Positions 1-5,231 of a stretch of 5,231 bases of DNA are shown here, piece by piece (position 1 is the stretch's first letter; each line of letters opens with the position of its first letter). The DNA comes from Anaerolineaceae bacterium UBA6801 (lineage in GTDB: Bacteria; Chloroflexota; Anaerolineae; Anaerolineales; Anaerolineaceae). The position numbers were made by a program, and so were the translations under genes. The stretch spans positions 1 through 5,231 of the forward strand of contig DKFH01000203.1 of assembly GCA_002452315.1 (NCBI GenBank), read 5' to 3'. The notes beneath the pieces were generated by a model that did not search any database, had not been told where the DNA came from, and saw nothing but the letters and a program-made list of their open reading frames with translations.

Positions 1-11
1 GGTCGCATAAC

Positions 12-20
12 AAAAGGAGG
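12..20 (+). promoter_or_regulatory. Strong ribosome binding site of the DUF2089 gene
   Basis: AAAAGGAGG lies five bases before the ATG at 26. This near-perfect Shine-Dalgarno sequence decides between that ATG and the in-frame ATG three codons later (35), which would leave a 14-base spacer. The promoter itself must lie left of the window. Confidence 0.8.
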
Positions 21-25
21 CTTGG

Positions 26-430
26 ATGCAAAAAATGCCGGAGCAATGCCCGCTCTGCAAATCAGATATCCTGGTGACGCGGTTTTTCTGTCCCCGCTGT
101 GATACCGCGGTGGAGGGTCACTTTCAGCCTTATACTGGCCCCTTTGCCGACCTGACCGAAGAGCAAATCAACTTCATCCTGACCTTTGTGCGCTGTGAAG
201 GGCGGTTTAACCGTATGGAAGAAGAGCTCAATCTCTCCTACCCCACCTTGCGCAACCGGCTGTATGATGTCATCCGGGCTTTGGGTTACGAGCCCGGTAA
301 AGAGGATGAACCCAGCCTGTCCCCTGAAGATCGCCGCCGGATCCTCGATGATCTTGAGCGGGGGAAGATTACCCCACTGCAGGCACAGCAACTTTTGCAA
401 GGTCTGGAATTAGAATCAAAGAAAGGATAG
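26..430 (+). CDS. DUF2089 family zinc-ribbon/HTH protein with C-terminal SHOCT-like module
   Basis: This 134-residue protein is probably a small cytoplasmic DNA-binding regulator; its targets are unknown. Three parts are visible. Residues 8-25 form a zinc ribbon with two CPxC knuckles (C8, C11, C22, C25). Residues 43-88 are a helix-turn-helix segment, from LTEEQINFI through LSYPTLRNRLYDVI, with the form of a sigma-region-4 or LuxR-like HTH. Residues 99-128 (EDRRRILDDLERGKIT and onward) are a short two-helix SHOCT-like module of the kind found at the C-terminus of DUF2089 proteins and the N-terminus of YvlB-type proteins. The length is normal for the family. A strong Shine-Dalgarno supports the first ATG. 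The stop is five bases before the next gene, and the AAAGGA that serves that gene lies inside the last codons, so the two are translationally coupled. DUF2089 is recognised by eye from the cysteine pattern and HTH. Its regulatory function is an inference. Confidence 0.85.
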   Translation: MQKMPEQCPLCKSDILVTRFFCPRCDTAVEGHFQPYTGPFADLTEEQINFILTFVRCEGRFNRMEEELNLSYPTLRNRLYDVIRALGYEPGKEDEPSLSPEDRRRILDDLERGKITPLQAQQLLQGLELESKKG

Positions 431-435
431 TCACC

Positions 436-831
436 ATGGCCTCAACAGAAGAAAGAATGCGCATACTGATGATGATCCAGGAGGGGAAAATTTCAGCCGC
501 TGAAGGTGCGCGTTTGATCGAAGCGCTTGATGATCTCGGCTCAACCAGTCCGCCCGCGCCCAAGCCCACCCGCGGCTACGAGGGCAGCGGGAAACCCCGC
601 TACCTGCGCGTGCTGGTCACTGACACCGACACGGGAAAAACCAGGGTCAATGTGCGCCTGCCTGTCTCGCTGATCAATTCCGGGCTGCGCATGGGCGCCC
701 GCTTTGCACCTGAAATCGAGGGTCTTGAATTGGAAGACCTGAACGCCTGGCTCAACTCGGGAGAAATCGGCCAGATCGTTGATGTCTTCGACGAAGAAGA
801 CGGCGAGCACGTCGAAGTCTTCCTGGAATAA
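436..831 (+). CDS. SHOCT-like domain protein (YvlB N-terminal type)
   Basis: This 131-residue acidic protein is probably cytoplasmic, since no signal peptide or membrane segment is seen. Residues 3-34 (EERMRILMMIQEGKIS onward) form a helix-turn-helix-like SHOCT module, clearly related to residues 99-128 of the upstream protein through the common pattern R-I-L...(I/L)..GKI(T/S)....LL/LI..L. A Pro/Gly-rich linker covers about 35-54. Residues 55-130 form a compact domain containing YLRVLVTDTDTGKTRVNVRL and LRMGARFAPEIEGLE, ending in an acidic strand-rich tail. Similar domains follow the SHOCT-like module in YvlB-type proteins, often before a DUF4097 repeat domain, which is absent here, so this is the short form. 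The start at 436 has AAAGGA (422-427) at eight bases, overlapping the end of the preceding gene. The exact function is unknown; an accessory or sensing partner of the DUF2089 regulator is inferred from gene order and the shared module. Confidence 0.75.
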   Translation: MASTEERMRILMMIQEGKISAAEGARLIEALDDLGSTSPPAPKPTRGYEGSGKPRYLRVLVTDTDTGKTRVNVRLPVSLINSGLRMGARFAPEIEGLELEDLNAWLNSGEIGQIVDVFDEEDGEHVEVFLE

Positions 832-1048
832 CACCTGTAACTTCCATAACCATCTTCGCCAAGCCCACCGCTCCCACGGTGCGTCTCAAATTTCACACAC
901 GCGAGTGTGATCTTCCGACAATGTCAGATTCAACACTTTGCAGTGATGCACCTGTTCTGATCATTCACCAGACACGTGTTAAATGGGCTGAGAGGGTTTG
1001 ACCCACGACACCAAATGGCCCTCCTCTGCACCAAGTTACGTCATCCCA
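832..1048. other. Intergenic region with several small inverted repeats, no gene seen
   Basis: This stretch separates the SHOCT-like gene from the exporter. No convincing -35/-10 pair or U-tract terminator was found. Four short inverted repeats stand out. CACCG-6-CGGTG occupies 866-881. TCACAC-6-GTGTGA occupies 893-910 and can also pair as CACAC-GCGA-GTGTG with a GNRA loop. TGCA-GTGA-TGCA occupies 939-950. The perfect palindrome ACACGTGT lies at 972-979. A further small GGGT-TTG-ACCC hairpin (994-1004) surrounds the alternative TTG start at 998. These could be a structured leader or operator sites for the exporter gene, but each is short enough to arise by chance. Confidence 0.35.
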
Positions 1049-2353
1049 ATGAACACAGACACCCACACCATTGACCTCTCAAACTGGCAATTCCGCTTTT
1101 TCACCATCTGGATCGGGCAAGCCTTCTCCGTTTTGGGCAGCCACCTGGTCGGCTTCGCCTTCGTCTGGCACCTGACCGAGACCACCGGCTCAGCCACCAT
1201 CCTGGCAATCGGAACACTGATGACTGTTCTCCCCCAGGTGATCATTTCCCCTATCGCCGGCGCACTGGTGGACCGCTGGAACCGCAAATGGGTTATGATC
1301 CTTTTTGACAGCATCACCGCCCTGTTCACGCTGCTGGTCGCGGTCCTGTTTTACCTAGAGTCCGCCCAGATCTGGCACATTTACATGGCTATGTTCGTGC
1401 GCTCAGCCTGCGGACAGTTCCAGTGGGCGGCCATGTCAGCCTCGACCAGCCTGATGGTGCCCAAGCAGCACTTTTCTCGCATTGCTGGTGCCAACCAGGC
1501 CTTGCAGGGTGTGATGAACATCATTGGCCCGGCACTGGGCGCATTGTTGATCGCCATGCTGCCCATGCAATGGATTTTGCTGATCGATGTGACCACAGCC
1601 GCCTTTGCTGCCGGCCCGCTGCTCTTCTTCACCATTCCCCAACCCAGGCGCACTGCCACCCTGGACCGCGCTGAAAACAACCTCAAGACCTCCCTGTGGC
1701 AGGACCTGGGGGAGGGCTTACGCTATGTTTTCGCCTGGAAGAGCCTGATGGCGATCATCCTGATTGCCATGCTGGTTAACTTTTTAATCAACCCCGCCTT
1801 CTCGCTGCTGCCCCTGGTGGTGACCGAGCATTTTGGCCTGGGTGCCTATGAACTGGGCCTGATCAATTCCGCTTTTGGTGTTGGCGTCATCCTGGGCGGG
1901 CTGGTGCTGAGCGCCTGGGGCGGCTTTAAGAACCGCATCCTGACCTCCTTTGTGGCGCTGATCATCTCCGGCGGCGCTGTGCTGACGGTCGGCCTGGCCC
2001 CTTCCAACCTGTACACCCTGGCCGTTGCCGGCATGGCGCTGTTTGGATTCCTCAACCCGATGGTCAATGGTCCGCTCATCGCCGTTTTACAAACCAAGGT
2101 CGAACCCGAACTGCAAGGCCGTGTGCTGACCCTGCTAAACGCCGGGGCAGGCCTGGCCAGTCCCTTAGGGCTGCTCATCGCCGGCCCGGTCGCCGATGCG
2201 ACCAACAATCAGCTGTGGTTCATCATCGGTGGCATCGTCACCATCCTTACCGGCCTGGTAATCCTCATGCTGCCTGATGTCCTGGAACTGGGTTTGGGTA
2301 TGGACGAAGAGCAACCGGAAACAGAACCTGTCAGGGTAGAACCAGAGTTCTAA
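1049..2353 (+). CDS. MFS efflux transporter, MefA/MFS_3-like
   Basis: This 434-residue inner-membrane protein probably uses the proton gradient to export a small molecule; the substrate is not predictable. The N-terminus (NWQFRFFTIWIGQAFS, residues 12-27) strongly resembles macrolide-efflux MefA-type proteins, which begin with a short tail and then NW..KFYTIWAGQ. The hallmark loop 2-3 motif A appears as GALVDRWNRK at 71-80. The two halves contain about six hydrophobic helices each, separated by a charged cytoplasmic loop at about 195-230. ELQGRV (about 354-359) and an acidic, Pro-rich tail (415-434) follow. Start choice: the frame also opens at TTG 998, adding 17 residues, but its purine-rich GAGAGGG is only one base away. 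ATG 1049 fits the family N-terminus better, though it lacks a clear Shine-Dalgarno. The family is known for drug and siderophore export. Resistance to macrolides is not implied by family membership alone. Confidence 0.85.
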   Translation: MNTDTHTIDLSNWQFRFFTIWIGQAFSVLGSHLVGFAFVWHLTETTGSATILAIGTLMTVLPQVIISPIAGALVDRWNRKWVMILFDSITALFTLLVAVLFYLESAQIWHIYMAMFVRSACGQFQWAAMSASTSLMVPKQHFSRIAGANQALQGVMNIIGPALGALLIAMLPMQWILLIDVTTAAFAAGPLLFFTIPQPRRTATLDRAENNLKTSLWQDLGEGLRYVFAWKSLMAIILIAMLVNFLINPAFSLLPLVVTEHFGLGAYELGLINSAFGVGVILGGLVLSAWGGFKNRILTSFVALIISGGAVLTVGLAPSNLYTLAVAGMALFGFLNPMVNGPLIAVLQTKVEPELQGRVLTLLNAGAGLASPLGLLIAGPVADATNNQLWFIIGGIVTILTGLVILMLPDVLELGLGMDEEQPETEPVRVEPEF

Positions 2354-2381
2354 CAGGGACACCCTTCTCAATCTGATAACC

Positions 2382-2412
2382 GAAACGGCGCGGAGTGGCT
2401 CGCCTGTGTTTC
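2382..2412 (+). terminator. Weak possible terminator hairpin after the exporter
   Basis: GAAACGGCG (2382-2390) can pair with CGCC-TGT-GTTTC (2401-2412) around a ten-base loop, leaving a three-base bulge on the 3' side. A T-rich stretch starts only about ten bases later, so this is a poor match to an intrinsic terminator. It is listed because it is the only stem of note directly after the exporter stop codon. Confidence 0.25.
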
Positions 2413-2490
2413 CCATCCCCACTGTTATTATTTCTCTCCCCTTAACCCTATTATTTTGCTTACCATAGGATTTTAATGGTTTCGCAAATC

Positions 2491-2549
2491 CCCAATTCCC
2501 AATACCTGATTGCCTAATACCTGATTACCCAATACCTGATTGCCTAATT
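2491..2549. repeat. Tandem CCYRAT-type 7/8-mer repeat, 15-bp period
   Basis: The stretch is made of alternating 7- and 8-base units: CCCAATT, CCCAATA, CCTGATTG, CCTAATA, CCTGATTA, CCCAATA, CCTGATTG, CCTAATT. Paired units give a 15-bp period (2498-2512, 2513-2527, 2528-2542). The first and third 15-mers are identical (CCCAATACCTGATTG) and the second differs at two positions. The array ends about 12 bases before the -35 element of the next operon. It contains no open reading frame of note. It resembles the short tandem heptamer-type repeats known from intergenic DNA of cyanobacteria and some other phyla; that resemblance is an impression, not a database match. Confidence 0.85.
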
Positions 2550-2561
2550 TCACTGACCACA

Positions 2562-2590
2562 TTGACGATAACATCATTATGTGCTATCCT
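2562..2590 (+). promoter_or_regulatory. Predicted sigma-70-type promoter of the metal-regulator operon
   Basis: TTGACG (2562-2567) and TATCCT (2585-2590) are separated by exactly 17 bases. The -10 is preceded by TGC (2582-2584), giving an extended -10 TGn motif. Transcription would start near 2597, inside the adjacent inverted repeat, leaving a leader of about 40 bases before the ATG at 2636. This is the best promoter match in the window and probably drives the three downstream genes. Confidence 0.75.
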
Positions 2591-2610
2591 AATTTAGTCT
2601 AAACTAAATT
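2591..2610. promoter_or_regulatory. Predicted DtxR/MntR-family operator
   Basis: AATTTAGTCTAAACTAAATT is a perfect inverted repeat: arms AATTTAGT and ACTAAATT with a CTAA spacer. It abuts the -10 box and covers the expected transcription start, an ideal place for repression. Its TTAGT...ACTAA core resembles the TTAGG...CCTAA form of DtxR/IdeR boxes. The gene 26 bases downstream encodes a DtxR/MntR-family repressor, so autoregulation is the simplest reading. Binding itself is inferred. Confidence 0.7.
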
Positions 2611-2635
2611 TTTTACCCCCTCACGGGAGGTACCC

Positions 2636-3316
2636 ATGCCAGAGGAATTAAGCCCCAATATCCAGGACTACTTGAAGCGTATTTTTGAAATCACCGCTAG
2701 CAGCGGCGGTAAAGCGACCACGAACCAGCTGGCTGCTGTTTTGGGCATCTCCCCGGCCTCGGTCACCAACATGGTGCAGAAATTATCCAAAACCTCGCCT
2801 CCCTACCTGGCATACCAGAAACACCAGGGTGTCAGCCTGACCGCTGCAGGCCGTCGGGCCGCACTCAAAATCATCCGCCGCCACCGATTGATCGAACACT
2901 ACCTGGTCAAGGCCCTGGGCTACACCTGGGACGAAGTCCACAAAGAGGCCGAGATCCTGGAACATGCCATGTCTCCCACCCTGGAAAGCCGCATCGATGC
3001 CGCCCTGGGCTACCCGGATTTTGACCCCCATGGCGACCCCATTCCGGATGCTGACCTGGTCCTCCCAGAGGTTGAACAAACCGCACTCAGCCGCCTGCCA
3101 GTCGGTCAATTTGCAGTGGTGATCCGCGTGCCCCATGAAGACCCCCAAGTGCTGCAGTACCTGGGCAAATGCGGTCTCCGCCCGGGCGCCGAAATCAAAC
3201 TTGTCGCCCGTACGCCCTATGATCAGACCATGCGGGTCCTGATCCTCTCTACGGATGAAGAAGTTGTCATCGGCCCCACCCTGGGCGACCAGATCACCCT
3301 CTCCACGGGCAAATAA
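2636..3316 (+). CDS. DtxR/MntR-family metal-dependent transcriptional regulator, three-domain type
   Basis: This 226-residue cytoplasmic repressor is predicted to bind DNA as a dimer when loaded with Mn2+ or Fe2+. Domains are an N-terminal winged helix (about 5-75; SVTNMVQKL at 42-50 nearly copies the recognition region of Bacillus MntR), a metal-binding/dimerisation domain (about 76-145, with the family signature GDPIP at 133-137), and a FeoA/SH3-like domain (about 151-222). By manual alignment, the primary metal site has D11, E106, E109 and H110. D11 and E106 match MntR D8 and E99 where DtxR has M10 and C102, while MntR E11 is replaced by K14. The DtxR ancillary-site ligands are all present as H83, E87, H102, E168 and Q171. 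The set resembles three-domain Mn sensors such as ScaR/SloR. GGGAGG (2625-2630) sits five bases before the ATG. It is the first gene of a likely three-gene operon with a palindromic operator at its promoter. No metal transporter is adjacent, so metal preference comes only from the residues. Confidence 0.88.
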   Translation: MPEELSPNIQDYLKRIFEITASSGGKATTNQLAAVLGISPASVTNMVQKLSKTSPPYLAYQKHQGVSLTAAGRRAALKIIRRHRLIEHYLVKALGYTWDEVHKEAEILEHAMSPTLESRIDAALGYPDFDPHGDPIPDADLVLPEVEQTALSRLPVGQFAVVIRVPHEDPQVLQYLGKCGLRPGAEIKLVARTPYDQTMRVLILSTDEEVVIGPTLGDQITLSTGK

Positions 3317-3321
3317 AGAAC

Positions 3322-3987
3322 ATGCACCCGATCAACCGCACTAAAGCCCAGGCTCGCCGCTATTATGACCGCCTGAGCCACAATTACGACCTCCTTACCA
3401 GAAGTGAGGCAGGGCTTATCCAGCAGGGCGCGCAAATATTGTCGGTTCAGCCCGATGAGGATCTGCTCGAAATTGGATGCGGCACAGGGCGGGCATTGCA
3501 AGCATTCGCTGAAACCGTCCCTGGCAAGGGCTTGCGGGTCGGTTTGGACCTGTCTCTGCAGATGCTGACCTACATCCAAACAAAAAACATAACACCCACG
3601 CCAATCCTGATCCAGGGCGACGGGGCCTGCCTGCCCCTGCAAGCCACCCGCTTTGACGCCATTTTCATGGCCTTCACACTGGAGCTGTTTTCAGTGGCAG
3701 ATATCCACCGTGTGCTGCAAGAATGCCACCGTGTGCTGAGACCCGCCGGGCGGATAGGCGTGGTCGCCCTGTCCAGCACGCCGCGCACCTTTGCCCTGCA
3801 GCTTTACGAGCTGGCCCGCCGCCTGTTCCCCGTGGCCGTCGATTGCCGCCCCATCCCCCTGGCCGCGTTGCTGGCAGAAAACGGCTTTGGGCGTGTGCAT
3901 GACGAAAAAGAACACAATTGGGGGCTGCCCATCCACCTCACGGTCAGCGTTATACGCCAGCCTGAAGATATCGCCACAAAACCTTAG
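3322..3987 (+). CDS. Class I SAM-dependent methyltransferase (UbiE/Methyltransf_11-like)
   Basis: This 221-residue soluble enzyme transfers a methyl group from S-adenosylmethionine to an unidentified acceptor. The Rossmann-type fold is marked by motif I LLEIGCGTG (48-56), an acidic end of strand 2 in GLDLS (74-78), GDGACLPL (99-106), strand 4 FDAIFMAFTLELF (111-123), and ECHRVLRPAGRIGVV (134-148), typical of UbiE/Methyltransf_11 proteins. The N-terminal ARRYYDRLSHNYD (11-23) also matches the UbiE-like lead-in, where the YD....YD segment contacts the substrate side. The protein is somewhat shorter than UbiE and lacks diagnostic UbiE features, so quinone methylation is not claimed. The gene begins five bases after the regulator stop, with only a weak Shine-Dalgarno, suggesting translation coupled to the upstream gene. 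It ends 13 bases before fpg. Confidence 0.85.
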   Translation: MHPINRTKAQARRYYDRLSHNYDLLTRSEAGLIQQGAQILSVQPDEDLLEIGCGTGRALQAFAETVPGKGLRVGLDLSLQMLTYIQTKNITPTPILIQGDGACLPLQATRFDAIFMAFTLELFSVADIHRVLQECHRVLRPAGRIGVVALSSTPRTFALQLYELARRLFPVAVDCRPIPLAALLAENGFGRVHDEKEHNWGLPIHLTVSVIRQPEDIATKP

Positions 3988-4000
3988 AGACCGAATAAAC

Positions 4001-4840
4001 ATGCCCGAATTACCAGAAGTTGAAACAATTGTCCGCCGGCTACGGGACGGGACGTCCGAAAGTCCCAGCGTGCGCGGCCAGAACATCCAATCTGTGCAGG
4101 TCAATTGGGACCGCATCATCGCCGCACCGGATGTGGACGACTTTCGGGAAGCCCTGACCGGCAAAACTATCACCGATGCCCGCCGCCGGGGCAAATTCCT
4201 GCATTTCCCCCTGGATGAAGGCCACCTGATCGGCCACCTGCGGATGAGCGGCGACATGCGCATGGAAAGTCGCCTGGGGCCAGATGGCAGCCAGCGGCCT
4301 CCCGAGCCGTATGACCGGGCCGTCTTCACCCTGGCTTCGCCATTCCTGTTGGTGTTCAGCAATGTCCGCAAATTTGGGCGCCTGTGGTACACCGATGATC
4401 CCCAAACTGTGTTAGGCGCCCTGGGCCCTGAGCCGCTCGACCCCGATTTCAGCCCTGCACAGCTATACGAAGGATTGCAAGCCCGTACCCGGCAGATCAA
4501 ACCCCTTTTGATGGACCAAACCTTTATCGCCGGACTGGGCAATATCTATACCGATGAAGCCCTGTTCCGCGCCCAAATCCACCCCCTGCGGAAATCGGAC
4601 AGCCTTTCCCCCGACGAAGCAGACCGGCTCCACAAGGCCATCCAGCAGGTCCTACAACAGGGCATCCGCCGGTTTGGCGCCAGCCTGGATTGGTTCTACC
4701 GCGGCGGCCAGTTCCAAAACGACTTCAGCGCCTACGGGCGGGCAGGTGAGGCCTGCCCGGTCTGCGGTACGCAGATCGCAAAGATCTCCGTCGGCCAGCG
4801 CGGGACCCATTTTTGCCCCCGGTGCCAAACCCCTGGCTGA
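4001..4840 (+). CDS. mutM: Formamidopyrimidine-DNA glycosylase (Fpg/MutM)
   Basis: This 279-residue bifunctional DNA glycosylase/AP lyase removes 8-oxoguanine and formamidopyrimidines in base excision repair. The protein opens with MPELPEVETIVRRL, where Pro2 becomes the catalytic N-terminal proline and Glu3 is the second catalytic residue; this fixes the start, although the reading frame is open upstream to 3791. Other signatures are RRRGKFL with the catalytic-pocket lysine K65, HLRMSG (79-84), NVRKFGR (121-127) at the usual R/KFG position, and FIAGLGNIYTDEALF (175-189), whose Asn181 belongs to the helix-two-turn-helix. The C-terminal zinc finger has C252, C255, C272 and C275, with the lesion-strand arginine R267 in GQRGTHF. 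It is about ten residues longer than the E. coli enzyme. It is the last gene of the probable regulator-methyltransferase-fpg operon and is followed by a terminator. Nei-type specificity is unlikely given the Fpg-type start and zinc finger. Confidence 0.95.
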   Translation: MPELPEVETIVRRLRDGTSESPSVRGQNIQSVQVNWDRIIAAPDVDDFREALTGKTITDARRRGKFLHFPLDEGHLIGHLRMSGDMRMESRLGPDGSQRPPEPYDRAVFTLASPFLLVFSNVRKFGRLWYTDDPQTVLGALGPEPLDPDFSPAQLYEGLQARTRQIKPLLMDQTFIAGLGNIYTDEALFRAQIHPLRKSDSLSPDEADRLHKAIQQVLQQGIRRFGASLDWFYRGGQFQNDFSAYGRAGEACPVCGTQIAKISVGQRGTHFCPRCQTPG

Positions 4841-4859
4841 TTTGCAGCCCGTCAACAAA

Positions 4860-4885
4860 AAAAGACGCCCGCGAGGGCGCCTTTT
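4860..4885. terminator. Bidirectional intrinsic terminator between convergent genes
   Basis: CGCCC (4866-4870) pairs with GGGCG (4875-4879) around a GCGA tetraloop. The stem continues after one A-C mismatch through AAAAG (4860-4864) and CTTTT (4881-4885). A run of As precedes and a run of Ts follows, so it can end transcription from mutM and from the opposing epimerase-like gene. It starts about 20 bases after the mutM stop. Confidence 0.8.
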
Positions 4886-4919
4886 AATTTGTGACGTAAT
4901 TAAACCTATCACCTCACGC

Positions 4920-5231
4920 CTACAGGCGCAGGGAGCGTTTGGTCAGGCCTATGTTATCCCACCACCAGCGCACGGTATCGGTGATGCTGCTCACCAGTGA
5001 GCGCGGCTCGTATCCCAGCTCGGATTTTGCTTTATCCGATTGAATTTCCGAATTGCTGATCACCGTTTCGATCGAATAGCGGGTGAAGCTCGGCCTGGTC
5101 TTGGTCAGCTTGTAATACAGCTCAGCCATGGGCGCCAAAACAAGTGCAACCGGCAGGGGGAAGGAAAGCACCTTGGTTTCTTTGCCAGTCACCTTTTTCA
5201 CCAGGTCATGCAAAAGGGTCAACTCAATCCG
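4920..5231 (-). CDS. NAD(P)-dependent epimerase/dehydratase-like SDR protein, C-terminal part
   Basis: Only the last 103 residues are in the window; the gene continues beyond position 5231, so the N-terminal NAD-binding GxxGxxG region cannot be seen. The frame is open to the right edge; a TTG at 5222-5220 encodes an internal leucine rather than a start. The C-terminus has the usual signature of extended short-chain dehydrogenases of the epimerase/3-beta-HSD class: SDKAKSELGYEPRSL, where the protein ends its substrate-binding lobe, then SITDTVRWWWDN, the common final helix. A preceding helix-rich part (LPVALVLAPMAELYYKLTK) also fits. The substrate cannot be told from this portion. It is transcribed toward mutM and shares the hairpin terminator at 4860-4885, 34 bases after its stop codon. 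Confidence 0.75.
   Translation of the reverse strand, partial: RIELTLLHDLVKKVTGKETKVLSFPLPVALVLAPMAELYYKLTKTRPSFTRYSIETVISNSEIQSDKAKSELGYEPRSLVSSITDTVRWWWDNIGLTKRSLRL

Noticed and set aside
786..817. Perfect 8-bp inverted repeat CTTCGACG...CGTCGAAG near the end of the SHOCT-like gene, considered as a terminator.
   Set aside because: It lies inside the coding sequence, has a 16-base loop and no T-tract; it follows from Asp/Glu/Val-rich codons.
893..910. TCACAC-6-GTGTGA considered as a CRP-type site.
   Set aside because: CRP sites have the order TGTGA-6-TCACA; here the arms are reversed, so it is at most a different operator or a small hairpin.
985..1004. GGGCTGAGAGGGTTTGACCC resembles the CTGAGA...ACCC part of a TPP (thi-box) riboswitch.
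   Set aside because: The other conserved half (CTGATCTGGATAATGCCAGCG-like) is missing downstream, and the next gene is not a thiamine gene, so the match is likely chance.
3791..4000. Upstream extension of the Fpg reading frame by 70 residues.
   Set aside because: It overlaps the methyltransferase in another frame, and Fpg must begin with Met-Pro-Glu because the N-terminal proline is catalytic.
3691..4542. Long 283-residue open frame on the minus strand opposite the methyltransferase and mutM.
   Set aside because: It is composed of Arg/Ser/Pro-rich sequence with no recognisable domain and lies antisense to two well-supported genes.

Overview
The window reads as a moderately GC-rich bacterial chromosome segment, most likely from Chloroflexota, class Anaerolineae or a relative. 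This rests on the gene styles: a DUF2089 zinc-ribbon regulator paired with a YvlB-type SHOCT-like protein, a MefA-like exporter, and a three-domain DtxR/MntR regulator next to an Fpg. No rRNA or marker gene is present, so the assignment is an inference. There are seven protein genes: six complete ones on the plus strand and one partial gene entering from the right on the minus strand. No tRNA, rRNA, CRISPR array, transposase or prophage gene was seen.

Left block (26-831): two tightly coupled genes. The first encodes a small zinc-ribbon/helix-turn-helix protein (DUF2089) ending in a SHOCT-like helical module. The second begins with the same kind of module and continues into a short predicted beta-rich domain. 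They look like a regulator and partner pair. Their promoter lies left of the window.

Middle block (832-2635): a 217-base stretch with several small inverted repeats but no gene precedes a MefA-type major facilitator efflux gene (1049-2353). It is followed by a 282-base AT-richer spacer. The spacer holds a weak possible terminator, an unusual tandem array of CCYRAT-type 7- and 8-mers, and a strong-looking promoter directly followed by a perfect 8-bp inverted repeat.

Right block (2636-4840): three same-strand genes spaced by 5 and 13 bases form a probable operon. They encode a metal-dependent DtxR/MntR-family repressor, a class I SAM-dependent methyltransferase, and formamidopyrimidine-DNA glycosylase (Fpg/MutM). 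The inverted repeat over the expected transcription start is the obvious candidate operator for the repressor, so the whole operon, including a DNA-repair enzyme for oxidised bases, may respond to manganese or iron.

A hairpin with A-tract and T-tract flanks (4860-4885) separates this operon from a convergent gene, the C-terminal part of an NAD(P)-dependent sugar epimerase/dehydratase-like SDR protein (4920-5231).

No clearly new biological system is visible. The points most worth a second look are the promoter/operator of the metal regulator, its mixed MntR/DtxR ligand set, the shared SHOCT-like module in the first two genes, and the tandem repeat array.
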